This document shows, piece by piece, positions 14,027 to 26,600 of a DNA stretch of 64,000 bases. Position 1 is the first letter of the stretch; each line of letters begins with the position of its first letter. The stretch comes from Siphonodentalium dalli (lineage: Eukaryota > Mollusca > Scaphopoda > Gadilida > Siphonodentaliidae), in assembly GCA_032622095.1 (NCBI GenBank), contig CP136065.1, positions 243,721,474 through 243,785,473 of the forward strand, read 5' to 3'. The notes under the pieces are model-generated. The model searched no databases and had not been told where the DNA came from. It saw nothing but the letters and a program-made list of their open reading frames with translations. Both the position numbers and the translations under genes were made by a program.

Positions 14027-17000
14027 GTGAAAAAAATCACTTTTGACCCAAAATTCGAGCAGGGGAGCACGAATTGGAACACAACAATGAACTTAAGGCA
14101 CAAAAAAGTGGGGGTCGAATTTCAATCTGAATTTCGAACGAATCTCCACCGAATTTCGAACGCTCAGATTGAAATTCAAACCTATAGATCGAGTAATTTC
14201 TCGAAGCTGAGCGTTAACTTGCTAGATTCTCTTATGGAAAGTATCAAAACTGCCAAGTTTCAGTCCGATCCAGCCATAAACAGTGCCACTTCCCTTCGGC
14301 ACCTTGATATTGAAGGCTAAATGTTCTAAGTCCAGCGCCGTGGCTAAATTTTCCAAGTCCAGCAGTATCTCAAAATAAGTGAAAAAAATCACTTTTGACC
14401 CAAAATTCGAGCAGGGGAGCACGAATTGGAACACAACAATGCATTTGAGGCAAACAAAAGTGGGGGTCGAATTTCAATCTGAATTTCGAACTTCAATCCA
14501 GATCGAAATTCGCCCAGATTGAAATTCAGATTGAAATTCAAACCTATAGATCGAGTAATTTCTCGAAGCTGAGCGTTAACTTGCTAGATTCTCTTATGGA
14601 AAGTATCAAAACTGCCAAGTTTCAGTCCGATCCAGCCATAAACAGTGCCACTTCCCTTCGGCACCTTGATATTGAAGGCGAAATTTTCTAAGTCCAGCGC
14701 CGTGGCTAAATTTTCCAAGTCCAGCAGTATCTCAAAATAAGTGAAAAAAATCACTTTTGACCCAAAATTCGAGCAGGGGAGCACGAATTGGAACACAACA
14801 ATGAACTTAAGGCACAAAAAAGTGGGGGTCGAATTTCAATCTGAATTTCGAACGAATCTCCACCGAATTTCGAACGCTCAGATTGAAATTCAAACCTATA
14901 GATCGAGTAATTTCTCGAAGCTGAGCGTTAACTTGCTAGATTCTCTTATGGAAAGTATCAAAACTGCCAAGTTTCAGTCCGATCCAGCCATAAACAGTGC
15001 CACTTCCCTTCGGCACCTTGATATTGAAGGCTAAATGTTCTAAGTCCAGCGCCGTGGCTAAATTTTCCAAGTCCAGCATTATCTCAAAATAAGTGAAAAA
15101 AATCACTTTTGACCCAAAATTCGAGCAGGGGAGCACGAATTGGAACACAACAATGCATTTGAGGCAAACAAAAGTGGGGGTCGAATTTCAATCTGAATTT
15201 CGAACTTCAATCCAGATCGAAATTCGCCCAGATTGAAATTCAGATTGAAATTCAAACCTATAGATCGAGTAATTTCTCGAAGCTGAGCGTTAACTTGCTA
15301 GATTCTCTTATGGAAAGTATCAAAACTGCCAAGTTTCAGTCCGATCCAGCCATAAACAGTGCCACTTCCCTTCGGCACCTTGATATTGAAGGCTAAATGT
15401 TCTAAGTCCAGCGCCGTGGCTAAATTTTCCAAGTCCAGCAGTATCTCAAAATAAGTGAAAAAAATCACTTTTGACCCAAAATTCGAGCAGGGGAGCACGA
15501 ATTGGAACACAACAATGCATTTGAGGCAAACAAAAGTGGGGGTCGAATTTCAATCTGAATTTCGAACTTCAATCCAGATCGAAATTCGCCCAGATTGAAA
15601 TTCAGATTGAAATTCAAACCTATAGATCGAGTAATTTCTCGAAGCTGAGCGTTAGTTTGCTTGATTCTCTTATGGAAAGTATCAAACATACCAAATTTCA
15701 GCTCAATCCAGCCTTAAACAATGCCACTTCCCTTCGGCACCTTGATATTGAAGGCGAAATGTTCCAAGTCCAGCGCCGTGGCTAAATTTTCCAAGTCCAG
15801 CAGTATCTCATAAAAAGTGAAAAAAATCACTTTTGACCCAAAATTCGAGCAGGGGAGCACGAATTGGAACACAACAATGAACTTAAGGCACAAAAAAGTG
15901 GGGGTCGAATTTCAATCTGAATTTCGAACGAATCTCCACCGAATTTCGAACGCTCAGATTGAAATTCAAACCTATAGATCGAGTAATTTCTCGAAGCTGA
16001 GCGTTAACTTGCTAGATTCTCTTATGGAAAGTATCAAAACTGCCAAGTTTCAGTCCGATCCAGCCATAAACAGTGCCACTTCCCTTCGGCACCTTGATAT
16101 TGAAGGCGAAATTTTCTAAGTCCAGCGCCGTGGCTAAATTTTCCAAGTCCAGCAGTATCTCAAAATAAGTGAAAAAAATCACTTTTGACCCAAAATTCGA
16201 GCAGGGGAGCACGAATTGGAACACAACAATGCATTTGAGGCAAACAAAAGTGGGGGTCGAATTTCAATCTGAATTTCGAACTTCAATCCAGATCGAAATT
16301 CGCCCAGATTGAAATTCAGATTGAAATTCAAACCTATAGATCGAGTAATTTCTCGAAGCTGAGCGTTAACTTGCTAGATTCTCTTATGGAAAGTATCAAA
16401 ACTGCCAAGTTTCAGTCCGATCCAGCCATAAACAGTGCCACTTCCCTTCGGCACCTTGATATTGAAGGCGAAATTTTCTAAGTCCAGCGCCGTGGCTAAA
16501 TTTTCCAAGTCCAGCAGTATCTCAAAATAAGTGAAAAAAATCACTTTTGACCCAAAATTCGAGCAGGGGAGCACGAATTGGAACACAACAATGAACTTAA
16601 GGCACAAAAAAGTGGGGGTCGAATTTCAATCTGAATTTCGAACGAATCTCCACCGAATTTCGAACGCTCAGATTGAAATTCAAACCTATAGATCGAGTAA
16701 TTTCTCGAAGCTGAGCGTTAACTTGCTAGATTCTCTTATGGAAAGTATCAAAACTGCCAAGTTTCAGTCCGATCCAGCCATAAACAGTGCCACTTCCCTT
16801 CGGCACCTTGATATTGAAGGCTAAATGTTCTAAGTCCAGCGCCGTGGCTAAATTTTCCAAGTACAGCATTATCTCAAAATAAGTGAAAAAAATCACTTTT
16901 GACCCAAAATTCGAGCAGGGGAGCACGAATTGGAACACAACAATGCATTTGAGGCAAACAAAAGTGGGGGTCGAATTTCAATCTGAATTTCGAACTTCAA

Positions 17001-20000
17001 TCCAGATCGAAATTCGCCCAGATTGAAATTCAGATTGAAATTCAAACCTATAGATCGAGTAATTTCTCGAAGCTGAGCGTTAACTTGCTAGATTCTCTTA
17101 TGGAAAGTATCAAAACTGCCAAGTTTCAGTCCGATCCAGCCATAAACAGTGCCACTTCCCTTCGGCACCTTGATATTGAAGGCTAAATGTTCTAAGTCCA
17201 GCGCCGTGGCTAAATTTTCCAAGTCCAGCAGTATCTCAAAATAAGTGAAAAAAATCACTTTTGACCCAAAATTCGAGCAGGGGAGCACGAATTGGAACAC
17301 AACAATGCATTTGAGGCAAACAAAAGTGGGGGTCGAATTTCAATCTGAATTTCGAACTTCAATCCAGATCGAAATTCGCCCAGATTGAAATTCAGATTGA
17401 AATTCAAACCTATAGATCGAGTAATTTCTCGAAGCTGAGCGTTAGTTTGCTTGATTCTCTTATGGAAAGTATCAAACATACCAAATTTCAGCTCAATCCA
17501 GCCTTAAACAATGCCACTTCCCTTCGGCACCTTGATATTGAAGGCGAAATGTTCCAAGTCCAGCGCCGTGGCTAAATTTTCCAAGTCCAGCAGTATCTCA
17601 TAAAAAGTGAAAAAAATCACTTTTGACCCAAAATTCGAGCAGGGGAGCACGAATTGGAACACAACAATGAACTTAAGGCACAAAAAAGTAGGGGTCGAAT
17701 TTCAATCTGAATTTCGAACGAATCTCCACCGAATTTCGAACGCTCAGATTGAAATTCAAACCTATAGATCGAGTAATTTCTCGAAGCTGAGCGTTAACTT
17801 GCTAGATTCTCTTATGGAAAGTATCAAAACTGCCAAGTTTCAGTCCGATCCAGCCATAAACAGTGCCACTTCCCTTCGGCACCTTGATATTGAAGGCTAA
17901 ATGTTCTAAGTCCAGCGCCGTGGCTAAATTTTCCAAGTCCAGCAGTATCTCAAAATAAGTGAAAAAAATCACTTTTGACCCAAAATTCGAGCAGGGGAGC
18001 ACGAATTGGAACACAACAATGCATTTGAGGCAAACAAAAGTGGGGGTCGAATTTCAATCTGAATTTCGAACTTCAATCCAGATCGAAATTCGCCCAGATT
18101 GAAATTCAGATTGAAATTCAAACCTATAGATCGAGTAATTTCTCGAAGCTGAGCGTTAACTTGCTAGATTCTCTTATGGAAAGTATCAAAACTGCCAAGT
18201 TTCAGTCCGATCCAGCCATAAACAGTGCCACTTCCCTTCGGCACCTTGATATTGAAGGCGAAATTTTCTAAGTCCAGCGCCGTGGCTAAATTTTCCAAGT
18301 CCAGCAGTATCTCAAAATAAGTGAAAAAAATCACTTTTGACCCAAAATTCGAGCAGGGGAGCACGAATTGGAACACAACAATGAACTTAAGGCACAAAAA
18401 AGTGGGGGTCGAATTTCAATCTGAATTTCGAACGAATCTCCACCGAATTTCGAACGCTCAGATTGAAATTCAAACCTATAGATCGAGTAATTTCTCGAAG
18501 CTGAGCGTTAACTTGCTAGATTCTCTTATGGAAAGTATCAAAACTGCCAAGTTTCAGTCCGATCCAGCCATAAACAGTGCCACTTCCCTTCGGCACCTTG
18601 ATATTGAAGGCTAAATGTTCTAAGTCCAGCGCCGTGGCTAAATTTTCCAAGTCCAGCATTATCTCAAAATAAGTGAAAAAAATCACTTTTGACCCAAAAT
18701 TCGAGCAGGGGAGCACGAATTGGAACACAACAATGCATTTGAGGCAAACAAAAGTGGGGGTCGAATTTCAATCTGAATTTCGAACTTCAATCCAGATCGA
18801 AATTCGCCCAGATTGAAATTCAGATTGAAATTCAAACCTATAGATCGAGTAATTTCTCGAAGCTGAGCGTTAACTTGCTAGATTCTCTTATGGAAAGTAT
18901 CAAAACTGCCAAGTTTCAGTCCGATCCAGCCATAAACAGTGCCACTTCCCTTCGGCACCTTGATATTGAAGGCTAAATGTTCTAAGTCCAGCGCCGTGGC
19001 TAAATTTTCCAAGTCCAGCAGTATCTCAAAATAAGTGAAAAAAATCACTTTTGACCCAAAATTCGAGCAGGGGAGCACGAATTGGAACACAACAATGCAT
19101 TTGAGGCAAACAAAAGTGGGGGTCGAATTTCAATCTGAATTTCGAACTTCAATCCAGATCGAAATTCGCCCAGATTGAAATTCAGATTGAAATTCAAACC
19201 TATAGATCGAGTAATTTCTCGAAGCTGAGCGTTAGTTTGCTTGATTCTCTTATGGAAAGTATCAAACATACCAAATTTCAGCTCAATCCAGCCTTAAACA
19301 ATGCCACTTCCCTTCGGCACCTTGATATTGAAGGCGAAATGTTCCAAGTCCAGCGCCGTGGCTAAATTTTCCAAGTCCAGCAGTATCTCATAAAAAGTGA
19401 AAAAAATCACTTTTGACCCAAAATTCGAGCAGGGGAGCACGAATTGGAACACAACAATGAACTTAAGGCACAAAAAAGTGGGGGTCGAATTTCAATCTGA
19501 ATTTCGAACGAATCTCCACCGAATTTCGAACGCTCAGATTGAAATTCAAACCTATAGATCGAGTAATTTCTCGAAGCTGAGCGTTAACTTGCTAGATTCT
19601 CTTATGGAAAGTATCAAAACTGCCAAGTTTCAGTCCGATCCAGCCATAAACAGTGCCACTTCCCTTCGGCACCTTGATATTGAAGGCTAAATGTTCTAAG
19701 TCCAGCGCCGTGGCTAAATTTTCCAAGTCCAGCAGTATCTCAAAATAAGTGAAAAAAATCACTTTTGACCCAAAATTCGAGCAGGGGAGCACGAATTGGA
19801 ACACAACAATGCATTTGAGGCAAACAAAAGTGGGGGTCGAATTTCAATCTGAATTTCGAACTTCAATCCAGATCGAAATTCGCCCAGATTGAAATTCAGA
19901 TTGAAATTCAAACCTATAGATCGAGTAATTTCTCGAAGCTGAGCGTTAACTTGCTAGATTCTCTTATGGAAAGTATCAAAACTGCCAAGTTTCAGTCCGA

Positions 20001-21186
20001 TCCAGCCATAAACAGTGCCACTTCCCTTCGGCACCTTGATATTGAAGGCGAAATTTTCTAAGTCCAGCGCCGTGGCTAAATTTTCCAAGTCCAGCAGTAT
20101 CTCAAAATAAGTGAAAAAAATCACTTTTGACCCAAAATTCGAGCAGGGGAGCACGAATTGGAACACAACAATGAACTTAAGGCACAAAAAAGTGGGGGTC
20201 GAATTTCAATCTGAATTTCGAACGAATCTCCACCGAATTTCGAACGCTCAGATTGAAATTCAAACCTATAGATCGAGTAATTTCTCGAAGCTGAGCGTTA
20301 ACTTGCTAGATTCTCTTATGGAAAGTATCAAAACTGCCAAGTTTCAGTCCGATCCAGCCATAAACAGTGCCACTTCCCTTCGGCACCTTGATATTGAAGG
20401 CTAAATGTTCTAAGTCCAGCGCCGTGGCTAAATTTTCCAAGTCCAGCATTATCTCAAAATAAGTGAAAAAAATCACTTTTGACCCAAAATTCGAGCAGGG
20501 GAGCACGAATTGGAACACAACAATGCATTTGAGGCAAACAAAAGTGGGGGTCGAATTTCAATCTGAATTTCGAACTTCAATCCAGATCGAAATTCGCCCA
20601 GATTGAAATTCAGATTGAAATTCAAACCTATAGATCGAGTAATTTCTCGAAGCTGAGCGTTAACTTGCTAGATTCTCTTATGGAAAGTATCAAAACTGCC
20701 AAGTTTCAGTCCGATCCAGCCATAAACAGTGCCACTTCCCTTCGGCACCTTGATATTGAAGGCTAAATGTTCTAAGTCCAGCGCCGTGGCTAAATTTTCC
20801 AAGTCCAGCAGTATCTCAAAATAAGTGAAAAAAATCACTTTTGACCCAAAATTCGAGCAGGGGAGCACGAATTGGAACACAACAATGCATTTGAGGCAAA
20901 CAAAAGTGGGGGTCGAATTTCAATCTGAATTTCGAACTTCAATCCAGATCGAAATTCGCCCAGATTGAAATTCAGATTGAAATTCAAACCTATAGATCGA
21001 GTAATTTCTCGAAGCTGAGCGTTAGTTTGCTTGATTCTCTTATGGAAAGTATCAAACATACCAAATTTCAGCTCAATCCAGCCTTAAACAATGCCACTTC
21101 CCTTCGGCACCTTGATATTGAAGGCGAAATGTTCCAAGTCCAGCGCCGTGGCTAAATTTTCCAAGTCCAGCAGTATCTCATAAAAA
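14027..21186. repeat. HOR block: four consecutive 1,790-bp pentamers
   Basis: Units start at 14027, 15817, 17607 and 19397. They differ by only a few bases. Private single-base changes are visible at 16863 (gtacagc for gtccagc) and 17690 (agtagggg for agtggggg). The A monomer at 15817 ends with gcgaaattttctaag, unlike most first A copies. Confidence 0.92.
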
Positions 21187-22252
21187 GTGAAAAAAATCAC
21201 TTTTGACCCAAAATTCGAGCAGGGGAGCACGAATTGGAACACAACAATGAACTTAAGGCACAAAAAAGTGGGGGTCGAATTTCAATCTGAATTTCGAACG
21301 AATCTCCACCGAATTTCGAACGCTCAGATTGAAATTCAAACCTATAGATCGAGTAATTTCTCGAAGCTGAGCGTTAACTTGCTAGATTCTCTTATGGAAA
21401 GTATCAAAACTGCCAAGTTTCAGTCCGATCCAGCCATAAACAGTGCCACTTCCCTTCGGCACCTTGATATTGAAGGCGAAATTTTCAAAGTCCAGCGCCG
21501 TGGCTAAATTTTCCAAGTCCAGCAGTATCTCAAAATAAGTGAAAAAAATCACTTTTGACCCAAAATTCGAGCAGGGGAGCACGAATTGGAACACAACAAT
21601 GAACTTAAGGCACAAAAAAGTGGGGGTCGAATTTCAATCTGAATTTCGAACGAATCTCCACCGAATTTCGAACGCTCAGATTGAAATTCAAACCTATAGA
21701 TCGAGTAATTTCTCGAAGCTGAGCGTTAACTTGCTAGATTCTCTTATGGAAAGTATCAAAACTGCCAAGTTTCAGTCCGATCCAGCCATAAACAGTGCCA
21801 CTTCCCTTCGGCACCTTGATATTGAAGGCTAAATGTTCTAAGTCCAGCGCCGTGGCTAAATTTTCCAAGTCCAGCATTATCTCAAAATAAGTGAAAAAAA
21901 TCACTTTTGACCCAAAATTCGAGCAGGGGAGCACGAATTGGAACACAACAATGCATTTGAGGCAAACAAAAGTGGGGGTCGAATTTCAATCTGAATTTCG
22001 AACTTCAATCCAGATCGAAATTCGCCCAGATTGAAATTCAGATTGAAATTCAAACCTATAGATCGAGTAATTTCTCGAAGCTGAGCGTTAGTTTGCTTGA
22101 TTCTCTTATGGAAAGTATCAAACATACCAAATTTCAGCTCAATCCAGCCTTAAACAATGCCACTTCCCTTCGGCACCTTGATATTGAAGGCGAAATGTTC
22201 CAAGTCCAGCGCCGTGGCTAAATTTTCCAAGTCCAGCAGTATCTCATAAAAA
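21187..22252. repeat. HOR block: irregular 1,066-bp trimer (A-A-C)
   Basis: This is the only place with two adjacent A monomers (21187 and 21539). The junction carries attttcaaag, otherwise seen only at 3561-3570. It looks like an unequal-exchange product that removed a B and part of a neighbouring unit. Confidence 0.88.
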
Positions 22253-23690
22253 GTGAAAAAAATCACTTTTGACCCAAAATTCGAGCAGGGGAGCACGAAT
22301 TGGAACACAACAATGAACTTAAGGCACAAAAAAGTGGGGGTCGAATTTCAATCTGAATTTCGAACGAATCTCCACCGAATTTCGAACGCTCAGATTGAAA
22401 TTCAAACCTATAGATCGAGTAATTTCTCGAAGCTGAGCGTTAACTTGCTAGATTCTCTTATGGAAAGTATCAAAACTGCCAAGTTTCAGTCCGATCCAGC
22501 CATAAACAGTGCCACTTCCCTTCGGCACCTTGATATTGAAGGCTAAATGTTCTAAGTCCAGCGCCGTGGCTAAATTTTCCAAGTCCAGCAGTATCTCAAA
22601 ATAAGTGAAAAAAATCACTTTTGACCCAAAATTCGAGCAGGGGAGCACGAATTGGAACACAACAATGCATTTGAGGCAAACAAAAGTGGGGGTCGAATTT
22701 CAATCTGAATTTCGAACTTCAATCCAGATCGAAATTCGCCCAGATTGAAATTCAGATTGAAATTCAAACCTATAGATCGAGTAATTTCTCGAAGCTGAGC
22801 GTTAACTTGCTAGATTCTCTTATGGAAAGTATCAAAACTGCCAAGTTTCAGTCCGATCCAGCCATAAACAGTGCCACTTCCCTTCGGCACCTTGATATTG
22901 AAGGCTAAATGTTCTAAGTCCAGCGCCGTGGCTAAATTTTCCAAGTCCAGCATTATCTCAAAATAAGTGAAAAAAATCACTTTTGACCCAAAATTCGAGC
23001 AGGGGAGCACGAATTGGAACACAACAATGCATTTGAGGCAAACAAAAGTGGGGGTCGAATTTCAATCTGAATTTCGAACTTCAATCCAGATCGAAATTCG
23101 CCCAGATTGAAATTCAGATTGAAATTCAAACCTATAGATCGAGTAATTTCTCGAAGCTGAGCGTTAACTTGCTAGATTCTCTTATGGAAAGTATCAAAAC
23201 TGCCAAGTTTCAGTCCGATCCAGCCATAAACAGTGCCACTTCCCTTCGGCACCTTGATATTGAAGGCTAAATGTTCTAAGTCCAGCGCCGTGGCTAAATT
23301 TTCCAAGTCCAGCAGTATCTCAAAATAAGTGAAAAAAATCACTTTTGACCCAAAATTCGAGCAGGGGAGCACGAATTGGAACACAACAATGCATTTGAGG
23401 CAAACAAAAGTGGGGGTCGAATTTCAATCTGAATTTCGAACTTCAATCCAGATCGAAATTCGCCCAGATTGAAATTCAGATTGAAATTCAAACCTATAGA
23501 TCGAGTAATTTCTCGAAGCTGAGCGTTAGTTTGCTTGATTCTCTTATGGAAAGTATCAAACATACCAAATTTCAGCTCAATCCAGCCTTAAACAATGCCA
23601 CTTCCCTTCGGCACCTTGATATTGAAGGCGAAATGTTCCAAGTCCAGCGCCGTGGCTAAATTTTCCAAGTCCAGCAGTATCTCATAAAAA
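22253..23690. repeat. HOR block: one 1,438-bp tetramer
   Basis: A-B-B-C order as at the start of the window, flanked by irregular and pentameric units. Confidence 0.92.
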
Positions 23691-26600
23691 GTGAAAAAAA
23701 TCACTTTTGACCCAAAATTCGAGCAGGGGAGCACGAATTGGAACACAACAATGAACTTAAGGCACAAAAAAGTGGGGGTCGAATTTCAATCTGAATTTCG
23801 AACGAATCTCCACCGAATTTCGAACGCTCAGATTGAAATTCAAACCTATAGATCGAGTAATTTCTCGAAGCTGAGCGTTAACTTGCTAGATTCTCTTATG
23901 GAAAGTATCAAAACTGCCAAGTTTCAGTCCGATCCAGCCATAAACAGTGCCACTTCCCTTCGGCACCTTGATATTGAAGGCTAAATGTTCTAAGTCCAGC
24001 GCCGTGGCTAAATTTTCCAAGTCCAGCAGTATCTCAAAATAAGTGAAAAAAATCACTTTTGACCCAAAATTCGAGCAGGGGAGCACGAATTGGAACACAA
24101 CAATGCATTTGAGGCAAACAAAAGTGGGGGTCGAATTTCAATCTGAATTTCGAACTTCAATCCAGATCGAAATTCGCCCAGATTGAAATTCAGATTGAAA
24201 TTCAAACCTATAGATCGAGTAATTTCTCGAAGCTGAGCGTTAACTTGCTAGATTCTCTTATGGAAAGTATCAAAACTGCCAAGTTTCAGTCCGATCCAGC
24301 CATAAACAGTGCCACTTCCCTTCGGCACCTTGATATTGAAGGCGAAATTTTCTAAGTCCAGCGCCGTGGCTAAATTTTCCAAGTCCAGCAGTATCTCAAA
24401 ATAAGTGAAAAAAATCACTTTTGACCCAAAATTCGAGCAGGGGAGCACGAATTGGAACACAACAATGAACTTAAGGCACAAAAAAGTGGGGGTCGAATTT
24501 CAATCTGAATTTCGAACGAATCTCCACCGAATTTCGAACGCTCAGATTGAAATTCAAACCTATAGATCGAGTAATTTCTCGAAGCTGAGCGTTAACTTGC
24601 TAGATTCTCTTATGGAAAGTATCAAAACTGCCAAGTTTCAGTCCGATCCAGCCATAAACAGTGCCACTTCCCTTCGGCACCTTGATATTGAAGGCTAAAT
24701 GTTCTAAGTCCAGCGCCGTGGCTAAATTTTCCAAGTCCAGCATTATCTCAAAATAAGTGAAAAAAATCACTTTTGACCCAAAATTCGAGCAGGGGAGCAC
24801 GAATTGGAACACAACAATGCATTTGAGGCAAACAAAAGTGGGGGTCGAATTTCAATCTGAATTTCGAACTTCAATCCAGATCGAAATTCGCCCAGATTGA
24901 AATTCAGATTGAAATTCAAACCTATAGATCGAGTAATTTCTCGAAGCTGAGCGTTAACTTGCTAGATTCTCTTATGGAAAGTATCAAAACTGCCAAGTTT
25001 CAGTCCGATCCAGCCATAAACAGTGCCACTTCCCTTCGGCACCTTGATATTGAAGGCTAAATGTTCTAAGTCCAGCGCCGTGGCTAAATTTTCCAAGTCC
25101 AGCAGTATCTCAAAATAAGTGAAAAAAATCACTTTTGACCCAAAATTCGAGCAGGGGAGCACGAATTGGAACACAACAATGCATTTGAGGCAAACAAAAG
25201 TGGGGGTCGAATTTCAATCTGAATTTCGAACTTCAATCCAGATCGAAATTCGCCCAGATTGAAATTCAGATTGAAATTCAAACCTATAGATCGAGTAATT
25301 TCTCGAAGCTGAGCGTTAGTTTGCTTGATTCTCTTATGGAAAGTATCAAACATACCAAATTTCAGCTCAATCCAGCCTTAAACAATGCCACTTCCCTTCG
25401 GCACCTTGATATTGAAGGCGAAATGTTCCAAGTCCAGCGCCGTGGCTAAATTTTCCAAGTCCAGCAGTATCTCATAAAAAGTGAAAAAAATCACTTTTGA
25501 CCCAAAATTCGAGCAGGGGAGCACGAATTGGAACACAACAATGAACTTAAGGCACAAAAAAGTGGGGGTCGAATTTCAATCTGAATTTCGAACGAATCTC
25601 CACCGAATTTCGAACGCTCAGATTGAAATTCAAACCTATAGATCGAGTAATTTCTCGAAGCTGAGCGTTAACTTGCTAGATTCTCTTATGGAAAGTATCA
25701 AAACTGCCAAGTTTCAGTCCGATCCAGCCATAAACAGTGCCACTTCCCTTCGGCACCTTGATATTGAAGGCTAAATGTTCTAAGTCCAGCGCCGTGGCTA
25801 AATTTTCCAAGTCCAGCAGTATCTCAAAATAAGTGAAAAAAATCACTTTTGACCCAAAATTCGAGCAGGGGAGCACGAATTGGAACACAACAATGCATTT
25901 GAGGCAAACAAAAGTGGGGGTCGAATTTCAATCTGAATTTCGAACTTCAATCCAGATCGAAATTCGCCCAGATTGAAATTCAGATTGAAATTCAAACCTA
26001 TAGATCGAGTAATTTCTCGAAGCTGAGCGTTAACTTGCTAGATTCTCTTATGGAAAGTATCAAAACTGCCAAGTTTCAGTCCGATCCAGCCATAAACAGT
26101 GCCACTTCCCTTCGGCACCTTGATATTGAAGGCGAAATTTTCTAAGTCCAGCGCCGTGGCTAAATTTTCCAAGTCCAGCAGTATCTCAAAATAAGTGAAA
26201 AAAATCACTTTTGACCCAAAATTCGAGCAGGGGAGCACGAATTGGAACACAACAATGAACTTAAGGCACAAAAAAGTGGGGGTCGAATTTCAATCTGAAT
26301 TTCGAACGAATCTCCACCGAATTTCGAACGCTCAGATTGAAATTCAAACCTATAGATCGAGTAATTTCTCGAAGCTGAGCGTTAACTTGCTAGATTCTCT
26401 TATGGAAAGTATCAAAACTGCCAAGTTTCAGTCCGATCCAGCCATAAACAGTGCCACTTCCCTTCGGCACCTTGATATTGAAGGCTAAATGTTCTAAGTC
26501 CAGCGCCGTGGCTAAATTTTCCAAGTCCAGCATTATCTCAAAATAAGTGAAAAAAATCACTTTTGACCCAAAATTCGAGCAGGGGAGCACGAATTGGAAC

